Source: Lacrimispora sinapis (lineage in GTDB: Bacteria > Bacillota > Clostridia > Lachnospirales > Lachnospiraceae). From it: a stretch of 64,000 bases of DNA. The notes beneath the pieces were generated by a model. That model searched no databases. It was given only the letters and a program-made list of their open reading frames with translations, and had not been told where the DNA came from. The first letter of the stretch is position 1. Each line of letters opens with the position of its first letter. This document shows, in pieces, positions 32,233 to 40,095 of the stretch. Location: positions 2,976,001 through 3,040,000 of the forward strand of contig NZ_CP141832.1 in NCBI RefSeq assembly GCF_043633585.1. The letters run 5' to 3'. Both the position numbers and the translations under genes were made by a program.

Positions 32233-33540
32233 ATGAATTACACCACACAAATGGATGCGGCAAGAAAAGGCATTCTGACCAAAGAATTACTGGCGGTTGC
32301 CGAAAAGGAACAATGGGAACCGGAAAAGCTTCAGCAGCTGGTCGCGGAAGGAAAGGTTGCGATTCCTGCAAACAAACACCATACCTGCTTAAATCCAAAT
32401 GGAATCGGTTCCATGCTGAAAACCAAGATCAACGTAAACCTCGGTACTTCCAGGGATTTAAATGACTTGAACATGGAACTTGAAAAAGTAAATGATGCCG
32501 TTGCCATGGGTGCGGAATCCATTATGGATTTAAGTTCTTACGGTGACACCAGAAAATTCCGCAAAAAGCTGACCGGCGAATGCCCTGCCATCATCGGAAC
32601 CGTTCCCATCTACGACGCCGTGGTCTATTACCACAAGGCTCTTGGGGAAATTACTGCCGAAGAATGGATTCAGATTGTGGAAATGCATGCCAAAGACGGT
32701 GTGGATTTTATGACCATACATGTGGGAATCAACAAAGAGACCGCACGGAGATTCAAAGAAGCCAAACGTCTGACCAACATAGTTTCCAGAGGCGGCTCCA
32801 TTATCTTTGCCTGGATGGAGATGACCGGACAGGAAAATCCCTTCTACGAGCATTACGACCGGATTCTGGAAATATGTGCAGAACATGATGTGACTTTAAG
32901 TCTGGGGGATGCCTGCCGCCCCGGCTGCATTGAAGATGCCTCCGATATTTCCCAGATCGAGGAGCTGGTGACTCTGGGAGAGCTGACCCGCCGTGCCTGG
33001 GAGAAACATGTCCAGGTCATTATCGAAGGTCCTGGCCATATGCCTCTTGATCAGATCGCTGCCAACATGAAGATTCAGCAGACCATCTGCAAAGGAGCTC
33101 CCTTCTACGTTCTAGGTCCGTTGGTTACGGATATTGCTCCTGGATACGATCATATCACTTCTGCCATCGGAGGAGCCATTGCCGCTGCCGCAGGCGCTTC
33201 TTTTCTCTGCTATGTGACTCCTGCAGAGCACTTAAGACTGCCGGATGCCAATGACGTGAAAGAAGGAATCATCTCCGCCCGAATTGCTGCTCACGCCGCA
33301 GATATTGCCAAAGGCATCAAAGGAGCCAAGGACTGGGATCACCAGATGAGTGATGCAAGAAAACGCCTGGATTGGGAAGCCATGTTCCATCTTGCCATTG
33401 ATCCGGAAAAAGCCAGACGTTACCGGGAGACCTCTAAACCGGAAAAAGAAGACACCTGCTCCATGTGCGGTAATTTCTGCGCCATGAAAAATATGAACCG
33501 GATTCTGGATGGAGAAATGATCACCATCTTTGATGAATGA
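32233..33540 (+). CDS. thiC: Phosphomethylpyrimidine synthase
   Basis: Radical SAM enzyme that rearranges aminoimidazole ribotide to hydroxymethylpyrimidine phosphate for thiamine. The 435 residues are the short clostridial form without the N-terminal extension of E. coli ThiC. The C-terminal iron-sulfur motif CSMCGNFC (CxxCxxxxC type) is intact, with VEGPGHMPLDQI-like IIEGPGHMPLDQI and YVLGPLVTDIAPGYDHI in the barrel. An AAAGGAGG site precedes the start. It is the first gene after the TPP riboswitch. Confidence 0.98.
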   Translation: MNYTTQMDAARKGILTKELLAVAEKEQWEPEKLQQLVAEGKVAIPANKHHTCLNPNGIGSMLKTKINVNLGTSRDLNDLNMELEKVNDAVAMGAESIMDLSSYGDTRKFRKKLTGECPAIIGTVPIYDAVVYYHKALGEITAEEWIQIVEMHAKDGVDFMTIHVGINKETARRFKEAKRLTNIVSRGGSIIFAWMEMTGQENPFYEHYDRILEICAEHDVTLSLGDACRPGCIEDASDISQIEELVTLGELTRRAWEKHVQVIIEGPGHMPLDQIAANMKIQQTICKGAPFYVLGPLVTDIAPGYDHITSAIGGAIAAAAGASFLCYVTPAEHLRLPDANDVKEGIISARIAAHAADIAKGIKGAKDWDHQMSDARKRLDWEAMFHLAIDPEKARRYRETSKPEKEDTCSMCGNFCAMKNMNRILDGEMITIFDE

Positions 33541-33576
33541 TCTATTGTTTGATTTGTTTGAACAGGAGGAATTTTC

Positions 33577-34131
33577 GTGAATAACAAGGTATATGCAACA
33601 ATACATAGAACCCCCCAGGGGGATCAGAGAATTAAAATCAAAAAACTGGCCGTCAGCGGTATGCTGGCAGCCTTTACCGTAGCACTCTCCGGCTTTTCCA
33701 TCCCCATCGGTGCATCCAGATGTTTCCCCATTCAGCACCTGGTCAATGTGTTGGCCGGTATATTTTTAGGACCTGTTTATGGAGTTTCCATGGCATTTTG
33801 CACCTCCCTGATCCGAAACCTGATGGGAACCGGAAGCCTTCTTGCATTTCCCGGAAGCATGGTAGGTGCCTTTCTTGGGGCATACCTTTATAAAAAAACC
33901 GGCCGGGTTTCTCTCACCTGTCTGGGAGAAATCATCGGCACCGGATTCATCGGCGCCACGCTCTGCTATCCCGTTTCCGCACTTTTCATGGGTAAGGATG
34001 TGGGCCTATTCTTTTTTGTGGTTCCATTTCTCATGAGTACGGTCTGCGGTACTATACTGGCTGCATTTTTACTGGTAATCCTCCGACGTCTGGGACTGGT
34101 ATCCTATCTGACCCGGCAGATGAACGAATAG
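33577..34131 (+). CDS. thiW: ThiW, S component of a thiazole-precursor ECF transporter
   Basis: A 184-residue membrane protein with about five or six hydrophobic helices, annotated by family as ThiW, the substrate-binding unit of an energy-coupling-factor importer. The start is GTG at 33577 with AGGAGG upstream. Typical stretches are IPIGASRCFPIQHLVNVLAGIFLGP and SLLAFPGSMVGAFLGAYLY. The EcfA/T energy module is not in this window. Sitting between thiC and thiM, it most likely brings in hydroxyethylthiazole, which ThiM then phosphorylates. Confidence 0.9.
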   Translation: MNNKVYATIHRTPQGDQRIKIKKLAVSGMLAAFTVALSGFSIPIGASRCFPIQHLVNVLAGIFLGPVYGVSMAFCTSLIRNLMGTGSLLAFPGSMVGAFLGAYLYKKTGRVSLTCLGEIIGTGFIGATLCYPVSALFMGKDVGLFFFVVPFLMSTVCGTILAAFLLVILRRLGLVSYLTRQMNE

Positions 34132-34144
34132 AAAGGAAGGCATT

Positions 34145-35035
34145 ATGAAACTGGAACACTGGGGCTCTCTGATCGGTCTGGTCAGGGAAAAACGCCCGCT
34201 CATTCACTGTATCACCAATTATGTGACCGCAAGAGACACCGCCAATGCCATTCTGGCCTGCGGCGGTTCTCCTGTGATGGCAGACCAACCGGAGGAGGTT
34301 AAAGAGGTGACCGGCATTTCCGACTGCCTTTTATTAAATACGGGGACTCCAAACAAACACTCAAAAACCGCCATGAAAAAGGCAGGAAGAGAAGCAAACC
34401 GGCTTCATCATCCGGTTATTCTTGATCCCGTAGGGATTGGCGTCTCTGCTTATCGGATGGATTTGATCCTGGAAGTATTAAAGAACGTAAAAATTACCGT
34501 CATCCGGGGAAATGCTTCGGAAATTCGCATCCTCCTAAACATTCTGACGGATGTAACATCAAAATCCAACCAGCCTCCCTCCCACGGCGTAGATGCCTCC
34601 CCGGAGGATCAAATCACCGGAGATAACATAACCGGGCTTGTGGAAACGGCAAAAGCATTAAGTGCCATGACCGGAGCGGTCACTGTCATAACAGGAATCA
34701 CCGACATTGTTTCCACCGGGAGCGAAACCAGGCTCATAAAAAATGGCTGTTCTGAGATGGCACAAATCACAGGGAGCGGCTGCATGTTAGACGGTGTCAT
34801 CGCTTCCTATGTGGCAGCCGTTCAGGATTTTTCTTCTTCGGATACCGGCCAGTCCGGCCTTTTAAAAGCGGTCTCTCTTGCCACCGCCGTTTACGGCCTC
34901 TGCGGAGAACGGGCAGCACAAAAAACAAAGGAGTCCCAGGGAGGAACCGGCAGCTTTCACCAATTTTTTATGGACGAAATCAGCCGTTGTGGGGAATCGG
35001 ATTTGAAGGGAGGATTGAACATTGAAATTTCATAA
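34145..35035 (+). CDS. thiM: Hydroxyethylthiazole kinase
   Basis: Phosphorylates 4-methyl-5-(2-hydroxyethyl)thiazole. The ribokinase-like 296-residue protein has HCITNYVTARDTANAILACGGSPVMAD, LDPVGIG and the anion-hole GSGCMLDGVIASY. It is 25-30 residues longer than many ThiM proteins. The extra length appears around residues 137-160, in a loop rich in Ser, Pro and Asp after RGNASEIRILL. It overlaps thiE by 14 bases. Confidence 0.95.
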   Translation: MKLEHWGSLIGLVREKRPLIHCITNYVTARDTANAILACGGSPVMADQPEEVKEVTGISDCLLLNTGTPNKHSKTAMKKAGREANRLHHPVILDPVGIGVSAYRMDLILEVLKNVKITVIRGNASEIRILLNILTDVTSKSNQPPSHGVDASPEDQITGDNITGLVETAKALSAMTGAVTVITGITDIVSTGSETRLIKNGCSEMAQITGSGCMLDGVIASYVAAVQDFSSSDTGQSGLLKAVSLATAVYGLCGERAAQKTKESQGGTGSFHQFFMDEISRCGESDLKGGLNIEIS

Positions 35036-35663
35036 AGACATGCTTCTTCTCTATGCCATCACGGACCAGGCATACACAGGAGAGAAGAATTTATTGCAGC
35101 AGATCGAAGAAGCACTTGCATCCGGAGTTACCTGTTTACAGCTCCGGGAAAAAAATATGGACAAACAGGATTTTCTGAACGAAGCCATGGCTGTCCGGAA
35201 GCGAACCCGGCAATATGGGGTTCCTCTCATCATTAACGATGATGTGGAGATTGCCATTGCGTGTAATGCGGACGGCGTGCATGTGGGCCAGGAGGACTTG
35301 ACCGCCGGGGAAGTCCGCAGGCGCATCGGCCCCGACCGGATTCTGGGAGTGACTGTAAAGACTGCCGAACAGGCAGTAAAAGCATGGAAGGACGGAGCGG
35401 ATTACCTAGGCTGCGGGGCTGTTTTTCCAAGCCCAACGAAAAAGAATGCCATTGCAATCACCATGGATCAGCTATCCGCCATCTGCCGCTCGGTTCCCAT
35501 TCCGGTAACAGCCATTGGCGGAATCACATATGAAAATGTTTCTCTTTTGCAGGGAACCGGAATTGGGGGAGTCTCCGTCATTTCCGGCATCTTCGGTCAG
35601 AGTGACATTCCTGCTGCCGTCCGGGCTTTAAAAGAAGAGGTCAGAAAGGTGGTGGTATCATGA
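35022..35663 (+). CDS. thiE: Thiamine-phosphate synthase
   Basis: Couples HMP pyrophosphate with thiazole phosphate. It is a 213-residue TIM barrel with CLQLREKN, PLIINDDVEIAIACNADGVHVGQ, DYLGCGAVFPSPTKKNA and VTAIGGI. The start is taken as TTG at 35022, because GGGAGG lies eight bases upstream. The first ATG at 35040 would be too far from any ribosome site. It overlaps the thiM end by 14 bases and thiD by ATGA. Confidence 0.95.
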   Translation: MKFHKDMLLLYAITDQAYTGEKNLLQQIEEALASGVTCLQLREKNMDKQDFLNEAMAVRKRTRQYGVPLIINDDVEIAIACNADGVHVGQEDLTAGEVRRRIGPDRILGVTVKTAEQAVKAWKDGADYLGCGAVFPSPTKKNAIAITMDQLSAICRSVPIPVTAIGGITYENVSLLQGTGIGGVSVISGIFGQSDIPAAVRALKEEVRKVVVS

Positions 35664-36523
35664 GCCTGTTTCTCCCATCCGTTCTGACCATCGCAGGCTC
35701 CGATTCCAGCGGCGGTGCCGGAATCCAGGCAGACTTAAAAACCATTACTGCTCTGGGACTTTACGGTTCCAGTGCGATCACTGCCCTGACCGCCCAAAAC
35801 ACCACTGGAGTCTATTTGACAGAAGCCGTGAATCCCAAAATGCTTGCCCGGCAGCTGGAGGCGGTCTTTTCTGACATTCCTCCCCAGGCGGTGAAAATCG
35901 GCATGGCAGGAAATGTTTCTTCCATAGAAGTCATAGCGGATAAACTGTCCTGCTACCCTAAGATTCCGGTTGTCTTAGACCCGGTCATGGTCTCCACCAG
36001 CGGAGGAACCCTTTTACAGGCAGAGGCATTAAAAACCCTGATTGAACGGTTGTTCCCCCTGGCGGCCCTGGTTACCCCCAATATTCTGGAAACAGAGGTA
36101 CTTTTATCCCCAAAGAAACGGCTTCTATCCAAAAGAGATATGGAAGAAGCCGCATCAGAACTGTCCGGGAAGTACCAAACTGCCTTTTTACTGAAAGGGG
36201 GACACTGTGAAACGTATGCCGACGATGTATTATGCCATGACGGTACGCTTACCTGGTTTCCCGGAAAACGAATCCCTACCCCAAACACTCACGGGACCGG
36301 CTGCACGTTATCCTCTGCCATCGCCTGTGGGCTGGCAAAAGGTAAAACAATGACGGAAAGCATTGCAGCCGCCAAGGAATACTTAAATGGTGCACTGATG
36401 GCGGGGCTTGATTTAGGGAAAGGCAGCGGTCCGATATGGCATGGATGGCAAGCAACTATGGGAGAAACTACTGCCTTCCCTCCGGTTTTGCTCAAGCAGA
36501 AAGACCACCCTATCACCCCCTAA
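35660..36523 (+). CDS. thiD: Hydroxymethylpyrimidine/phosphomethylpyrimidine kinase
   Basis: Phosphorylates HMP and HMP phosphate. The 287-residue ribokinase-fold protein has TIAGSDSSGGAGIQADLKTI, LDPVMVSTSGG, and HGTGCTLSSAIACGLAKG with the catalytic cysteine. It ends the operon, and its stop codon lies in the loop of the terminator hairpin. A C-terminal extension of about 20 residues (WQATMGETTAFPPVLLKQKD) is unremarkable. Confidence 0.96.
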   Translation: MSLFLPSVLTIAGSDSSGGAGIQADLKTITALGLYGSSAITALTAQNTTGVYLTEAVNPKMLARQLEAVFSDIPPQAVKIGMAGNVSSIEVIADKLSCYPKIPVVLDPVMVSTSGGTLLQAEALKTLIERLFPLAALVTPNILETEVLLSPKKRLLSKRDMEEAASELSGKYQTAFLLKGGHCETYADDVLCHDGTLTWFPGKRIPTPNTHGTGCTLSSAIACGLAKGKTMTESIAAAKEYLNGALMAGLDLGKGSGPIWHGWQATMGETTAFPPVLLKQKDHPITP

Positions 36524-36546
36524 GTTTACAAGGGTGGTCTTTTTTT
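36502..36546 (+). terminator. Terminator of the thi operon, overlapping the thiD end
   Basis: Perfect 10-bp stem AGACCACCCT / AGGGTGGTCT (36502-36511, 36531-36540) with a 19-base loop that contains the thiD stop codon, followed by TTTTTTT. On the minus strand TTTCTGC follows, so it may also stop lacZ transcripts. Confidence 0.88.
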
Positions 36547-36578
36547 GCCAATTTGTGGGACTTTATAAAAAAACCGTC

Positions 36579-39500
36579 TTACCATTGGTTGCGTTCCGGC
36601 ACCAGTCTTACTTCATAGGTAAACGCTTCCTCGTCAAACATATACTCCTTCTTCAAATCCGGTCCGCAGCTTTCAGAGCCGATGCCGTTTTGGCGGTAAT
36701 CCAGGCAAAGAACCGTACTATCTGCCGGAACAAGTTCAAAGTTATGCTTTTTCTCCGTCAATTCCTCCTGTGTGTAAATGGATGCATTAAATGAAAATGC
36801 CCGTTCCGATGCCGCATGGAGAGAAACGTTTCTTCCCTTTACCGTAACAAAATCGCAGTCGCTTCTGCTTCCGTTTTCCTGTGGTTTCAAATAATCCTCG
36901 TGCATATCCTTTACACAGGCAGTAAACAGTCCGTGATAACTGGCCCTTCTCTTATCCATATAATTTTCAAACGGCCCAAGTCCATAATAGGTCACCTGAT
37001 CCATCTGCCTGGGAAGAAAGAGACGGAGTCCAAATCTTGGAAGTTCCGGGAATTCCCCGTCTTTTTTCACTTCCAGCTTCCCATCAATCATACCATTCGG
37101 ATGAATGATCCACTGTGCATCAATATTTAATATTCTCTGGATCGTTGCTGCGGTAATGGACAAAGTGGTCTTAACCTCCACCCGGTCTTCCAAGACTTCA
37201 AACGTAGTTTCATACGCTCTGGAGATTGCCCTGTGGTAATGTGCTTCCAGCCATTCGTTTTTGATCTTGCTGTCATTATCCGTAGGCGCTCTCCAGATGT
37301 TATATTCCATGGGACGGTCCAGAAGAGAGGCATTTTCATAATACATCTCCTGGAAACAGCCGGTAAGCTTGTTATAGGTATAGGTGAATGTCTCTCCATT
37401 TATGGTCAGATAACGGTCATCCTCTTCCGTTTTTAACGCCTTTTCTAAGCTTTCTCCTGTTCCAGGATTCTTTAACAGCTTGACGGCGGTCTGGTTTCTT
37501 CCATCTTGATTTTCCAGACGGATCTCATCAAACCCCAGACAATGTCCTGACTCAAGGAAATTGGATCCATTCTTTAACAAATAGCTTATCTTTAAATAGC
37601 AGGTTCCAGCTTCGGGGACTTTAAAATGAAGCGTCACGGTTCCCTCTTTATGAGGACAGATATCTAACAATAACTCTTCCTCAATGATTCCCTGATGGAT
37701 CACTTCCCCGTCACAGGTCACCTCATAAGCCAGAAAAACGTAATCTTTTAAGTTTACAAAATCCATGTAATTGCGAAGCACCATTTGACCGGAGCTCTGA
37801 TCATAGGAAACCACTCTTATGGGGCGGTAAACATTTTTAAACTCCTTCAGCCCTGTGTGGGGCTTTCTGTCCGGGTACACCAGTCCATCCATGCAGAAAT
37901 TATTATCATGAGGATATTCCCCATGATCTCCGCCGTAAAGATACATAGGCTTTCCGTCCAGATTTCTCCCCTGGTATATGGCGTGGTCACACCATTCCCA
38001 TACAAATCCTCCGCATACTTTCTCGTACTGTTCAAATACTTTAAAATAATCTTCCAGATCACCGGGTCCATTTCCCATGGCATGGCTGTATTCACACAGG
38101 ATCATTGGCTTTCCTGTGTTTCTTGCCATATACTCATGGATTTCCTCCAAACTCGGATACATGCGGCTGTATAAATCCAGATTGGAATAATCATAGGTCT
38201 TATCCGCCGCCCGAAAGCGGGCTCCCTCGTAATGAGTCAGTCTGGAAGGGTCAAATTTTTTTGTCCAGGCAAGCGCTGCTTCAAAGGTACAGCCATAGGC
38301 ACACTCATTTCCCATGGACCAGATGACAACACAGGTACGGTTCTTATCCCGTTCCACAAGAAGCCTGGCCCGGTCAACCGTAGCCTCCGTAAATTCCGGA
38401 TTATCTGCAATGGCTCGGTTCCAGCGGTCTCTCCTGATTTCCTCCCTGCGGTTTTCCATATAGACGGATGCGGTGCCATGGCTTTCATTATCCGCTTCGT
38501 CAATCACATAAAAACCGTATTCATCACACAACTGATAGAACTGGGGGGCATTGGGATAGTGGCTGGTTCGGATGGCATTTATGTTATGTTCCTTCATCAG
38601 TTTCATATCCGTCTTCATCTGTTCCAGGCTGATAGAAAAACCGGTTACAGGATCGCTGTCATGACGGTTCACTCCATGAAACTTAATTTTCTGCCCGTTG
38701 AAATAAATCACACCATCCCGAACGGATATTTCCCGAATCCCCACACGGTCCACGATGACTTCATTCTGGGTTTCAAAAATAATGGAATACAAATAAGGCT
38801 GCTCCGCATTCCAAAGAACAGGATCATCTATGGTTACGTCAATCCTTCCATCTGAACTCCCTCCCTCTCTGAATGCCGCTGCATTGCCGCTTTGGTCAAG
38901 AACTGTAACCTTTAGAGGAACCTCTTTTCCGAAAAAGACCACCTTTGCCTGAATATGGGCCTTTCCATCCTCCCGGACGGTCTGGATAAAATAATCAAAA
39001 ATCCCTTCTTCCGGCCGTTTTAACAAATACACGTCGCGGAAAATGCCGGTCATACGGAATTTGTCCTGATCCTCCAAATAGCTTCCGTCACACCATTTCA
39101 GGACCAGAACAGACAGGGTATTTTCCCCTTCCCTGATGTGCATTGTCACGTCAAATTCACTGGTACCGTGGGATACCTGGCTGTATCCGATGTAGCTTCC
39201 GTTTAACCATACATAAAAGCAGGAATCCACTCCTTCAAAATTTAAAAATGCCTTGGGCGCATTATTGTCTCTCTGATAAACAAAATGATGGACGTATGCC
39301 CCACAGGGATTCTCCGCCGGGACATAGGGCGGGTCCATGGGAAACGGGTAGCGGGTATTGGTATACTGGTGTTTGTCATAGCCATAATTTTGAAAACAGC
39401 CCGGAACCGGGATTTCCTCAAAGCTGCTAATGTCATAGTCTTCCCGGAAAAATTCATCGTTTACATCATAAATGCTGTCATAATAGCGGAATTTCCAGTT

Positions 39501-39647
39501 TCCGTTTAACAACTGGAACCGATCCGAATTCTCTCTCCGTTCCGTCAAATCAAAAAGCACCTTTGAGGCCGGGATGTAGTAGGCTCTGTTTGGCATGGTA
39601 TTTTCATGAAGCAGATGCAGATTTTCGTAATGTCTGGGTACGATCAT
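36579..39647 (-). CDS. lacZ: Beta-galactosidase, glycoside hydrolase family 2
   Basis: A cytoplasmic enzyme (no signal peptide) of 1022 residues that hydrolyses beta-galactosides. It has the full five-domain LacZ layout: jelly-roll sugar-binding domain (PFPMDPPYVPAENPCGAY), immunoglobulin-like domains, the TIM barrel with acid/base Glu near 447 (VVIWSMGNECAYG) and nucleophile Glu near 517 (ILCEYSHAMGNGPG), then the C-terminal domain (LGPFENYMDKRRASYHG). It stands alone, without a transporter, between the thi operon and yyaL. The start has AGGAGG upstream. The substrate in nature may be plant galactosides rather than lactose. Confidence 0.96.
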   Translation of the reverse strand: MIVPRHYENLHLLHENTMPNRAYYIPASKVLFDLTERRENSDRFQLLNGNWKFRYYDSIYDVNDEFFREDYDISSFEEIPVPGCFQNYGYDKHQYTNTRYPFPMDPPYVPAENPCGAYVHHFVYQRDNNAPKAFLNFEGVDSCFYVWLNGSYIGYSQVSHGTSEFDVTMHIREGENTLSVLVLKWCDGSYLEDQDKFRMTGIFRDVYLLKRPEEGIFDYFIQTVREDGKAHIQAKVVFFGKEVPLKVTVLDQSGNAAAFREGGSSDGRIDVTIDDPVLWNAEQPYLYSIIFETQNEVIVDRVGIREISVRDGVIYFNGQKIKFHGVNRHDSDPVTGFSISLEQMKTDMKLMKEHNINAIRTSHYPNAPQFYQLCDEYGFYVIDEADNESHGTASVYMENRREEIRRDRWNRAIADNPEFTEATVDRARLLVERDKNRTCVVIWSMGNECAYGCTFEAALAWTKKFDPSRLTHYEGARFRAADKTYDYSNLDLYSRMYPSLEEIHEYMARNTGKPMILCEYSHAMGNGPGDLEDYFKVFEQYEKVCGGFVWEWCDHAIYQGRNLDGKPMYLYGGDHGEYPHDNNFCMDGLVYPDRKPHTGLKEFKNVYRPIRVVSYDQSSGQMVLRNYMDFVNLKDYVFLAYEVTCDGEVIHQGIIEEELLLDICPHKEGTVTLHFKVPEAGTCYLKISYLLKNGSNFLESGHCLGFDEIRLENQDGRNQTAVKLLKNPGTGESLEKALKTEEDDRYLTINGETFTYTYNKLTGCFQEMYYENASLLDRPMEYNIWRAPTDNDSKIKNEWLEAHYHRAISRAYETTFEVLEDRVEVKTTLSITAATIQRILNIDAQWIIHPNGMIDGKLEVKKDGEFPELPRFGLRLFLPRQMDQVTYYGLGPFENYMDKRRASYHGLFTACVKDMHEDYLKPQENGSRSDCDFVTVKGRNVSLHAASERAFSFNASIYTQEELTEKKHNFELVPADSTVLCLDYRQNGIGSESCGPDLKKEYMFDEEAFTYEVRLVPERNQW

Positions 39648-39676
39648 GGGTTCATCCTCCTTGTTATACTACCCTT

Positions 39677-39682
39677 ATTATA
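39677..39682 (-). promoter_or_regulatory. Likely -10 box of lacZ, without a good -35
   Basis: TATAAT on the minus strand, 30 bases before the lacZ start. The region 17 bases upstream (ATGGAT) is a poor -35, which suggests an activator. Confidence 0.5.
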
Positions 39683-39717
39683 AAAGGAAGCCGCAGAAAA
39701 TCCATAGCTCGGATTAA

Positions 39718-39738
39718 ACAAAATATGTACAAAATGAT
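39718..39738 (-). promoter_or_regulatory. Candidate activator site upstream of lacZ
   Basis: Two direct copies of ACAAAATRW spaced 11 bases apart (39718 and 39729). The second lies in the 12-base word GTACAAAATGAT that is also found upstream of kduI. Position about 45-60 bases before the -10 fits an AraC-type activator. The function is inferred. Confidence 0.42.
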
Positions 39739-39933
39739 ACCCGTGCCTTTTTCAGGAAGTTAAAAATACGTCCCCAATTTTCGCCAAATCATGATGCCTG
39801 ACTCCGTGATAAAACGCCATTATGTTGTAGGATTTTTTATTCGTTACCACCCAATCTTTCAATATGCTGGCAAAAGCGACTAAATCCTTGTAATTATTTG
39901 TGGTTTTATGTCATGTTTTCAGATACTAACAAA

Positions 39934-39967
39934 CAATCCACAATTATTTCCACATTATTGTGGATAA
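39934..39967. promoter_or_regulatory. Cluster of DnaA-box-like sites
   Basis: A perfect DnaA box in reverse (TGTGGATAA at 39959-39967, complement TTATCCACA) accompanies CAATCCACA (39934-39942) and ATTTCCACA (39946-39954), each matching 7 of 9. The outer ones form a perfect 9-bp inverted repeat ATCCACAAT / ATTGTGGAT. Confidence 0.45.
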
Positions 39968-39984
39968 CTGCAATTTGGGGGCAC

Positions 39985-40011
39985 AGTACCTGCTGATGGC
40001 CGGTACTTTTT
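39985..40011 (+). terminator. Hairpin with T-run upstream of yyaL
   Basis: AGTACC / GGTACT stem (39985-39990, 40002-40007) with an 11-base loop, followed by TTTTTG. No known plus-strand gene ends here, so it could be a leader attenuator of yyaL. Confidence 0.4.
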
Positions 40012-40095
40012 GTATAAGAAATGAAATAGTGCGTACGATAACTCTTATTGAAGACAAATAATCTATTTTCGCAAAAGATTTCTGGAGGAATTCAT

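Larger units (their letters stand above)
39648..40095. other. Divergent intergenic region between lacZ and yyaL
   Basis: A 448-base gap. It contains the lacZ promoter and activator candidate (39677-39738), a run of DnaA-box-like sites (39934-39967), and a plus-strand hairpin with T-run (39985-40011). About 39745-39930 shows no clear structure. No gene is seen. Confidence 0.65.

Noticed and set aside
36816..39763. Several plus-strand open frames opposite lacZ
   Set aside because: They are antisense shadows of a strongly conserved GH2 gene and have no ribosome sites or recognisable domains.
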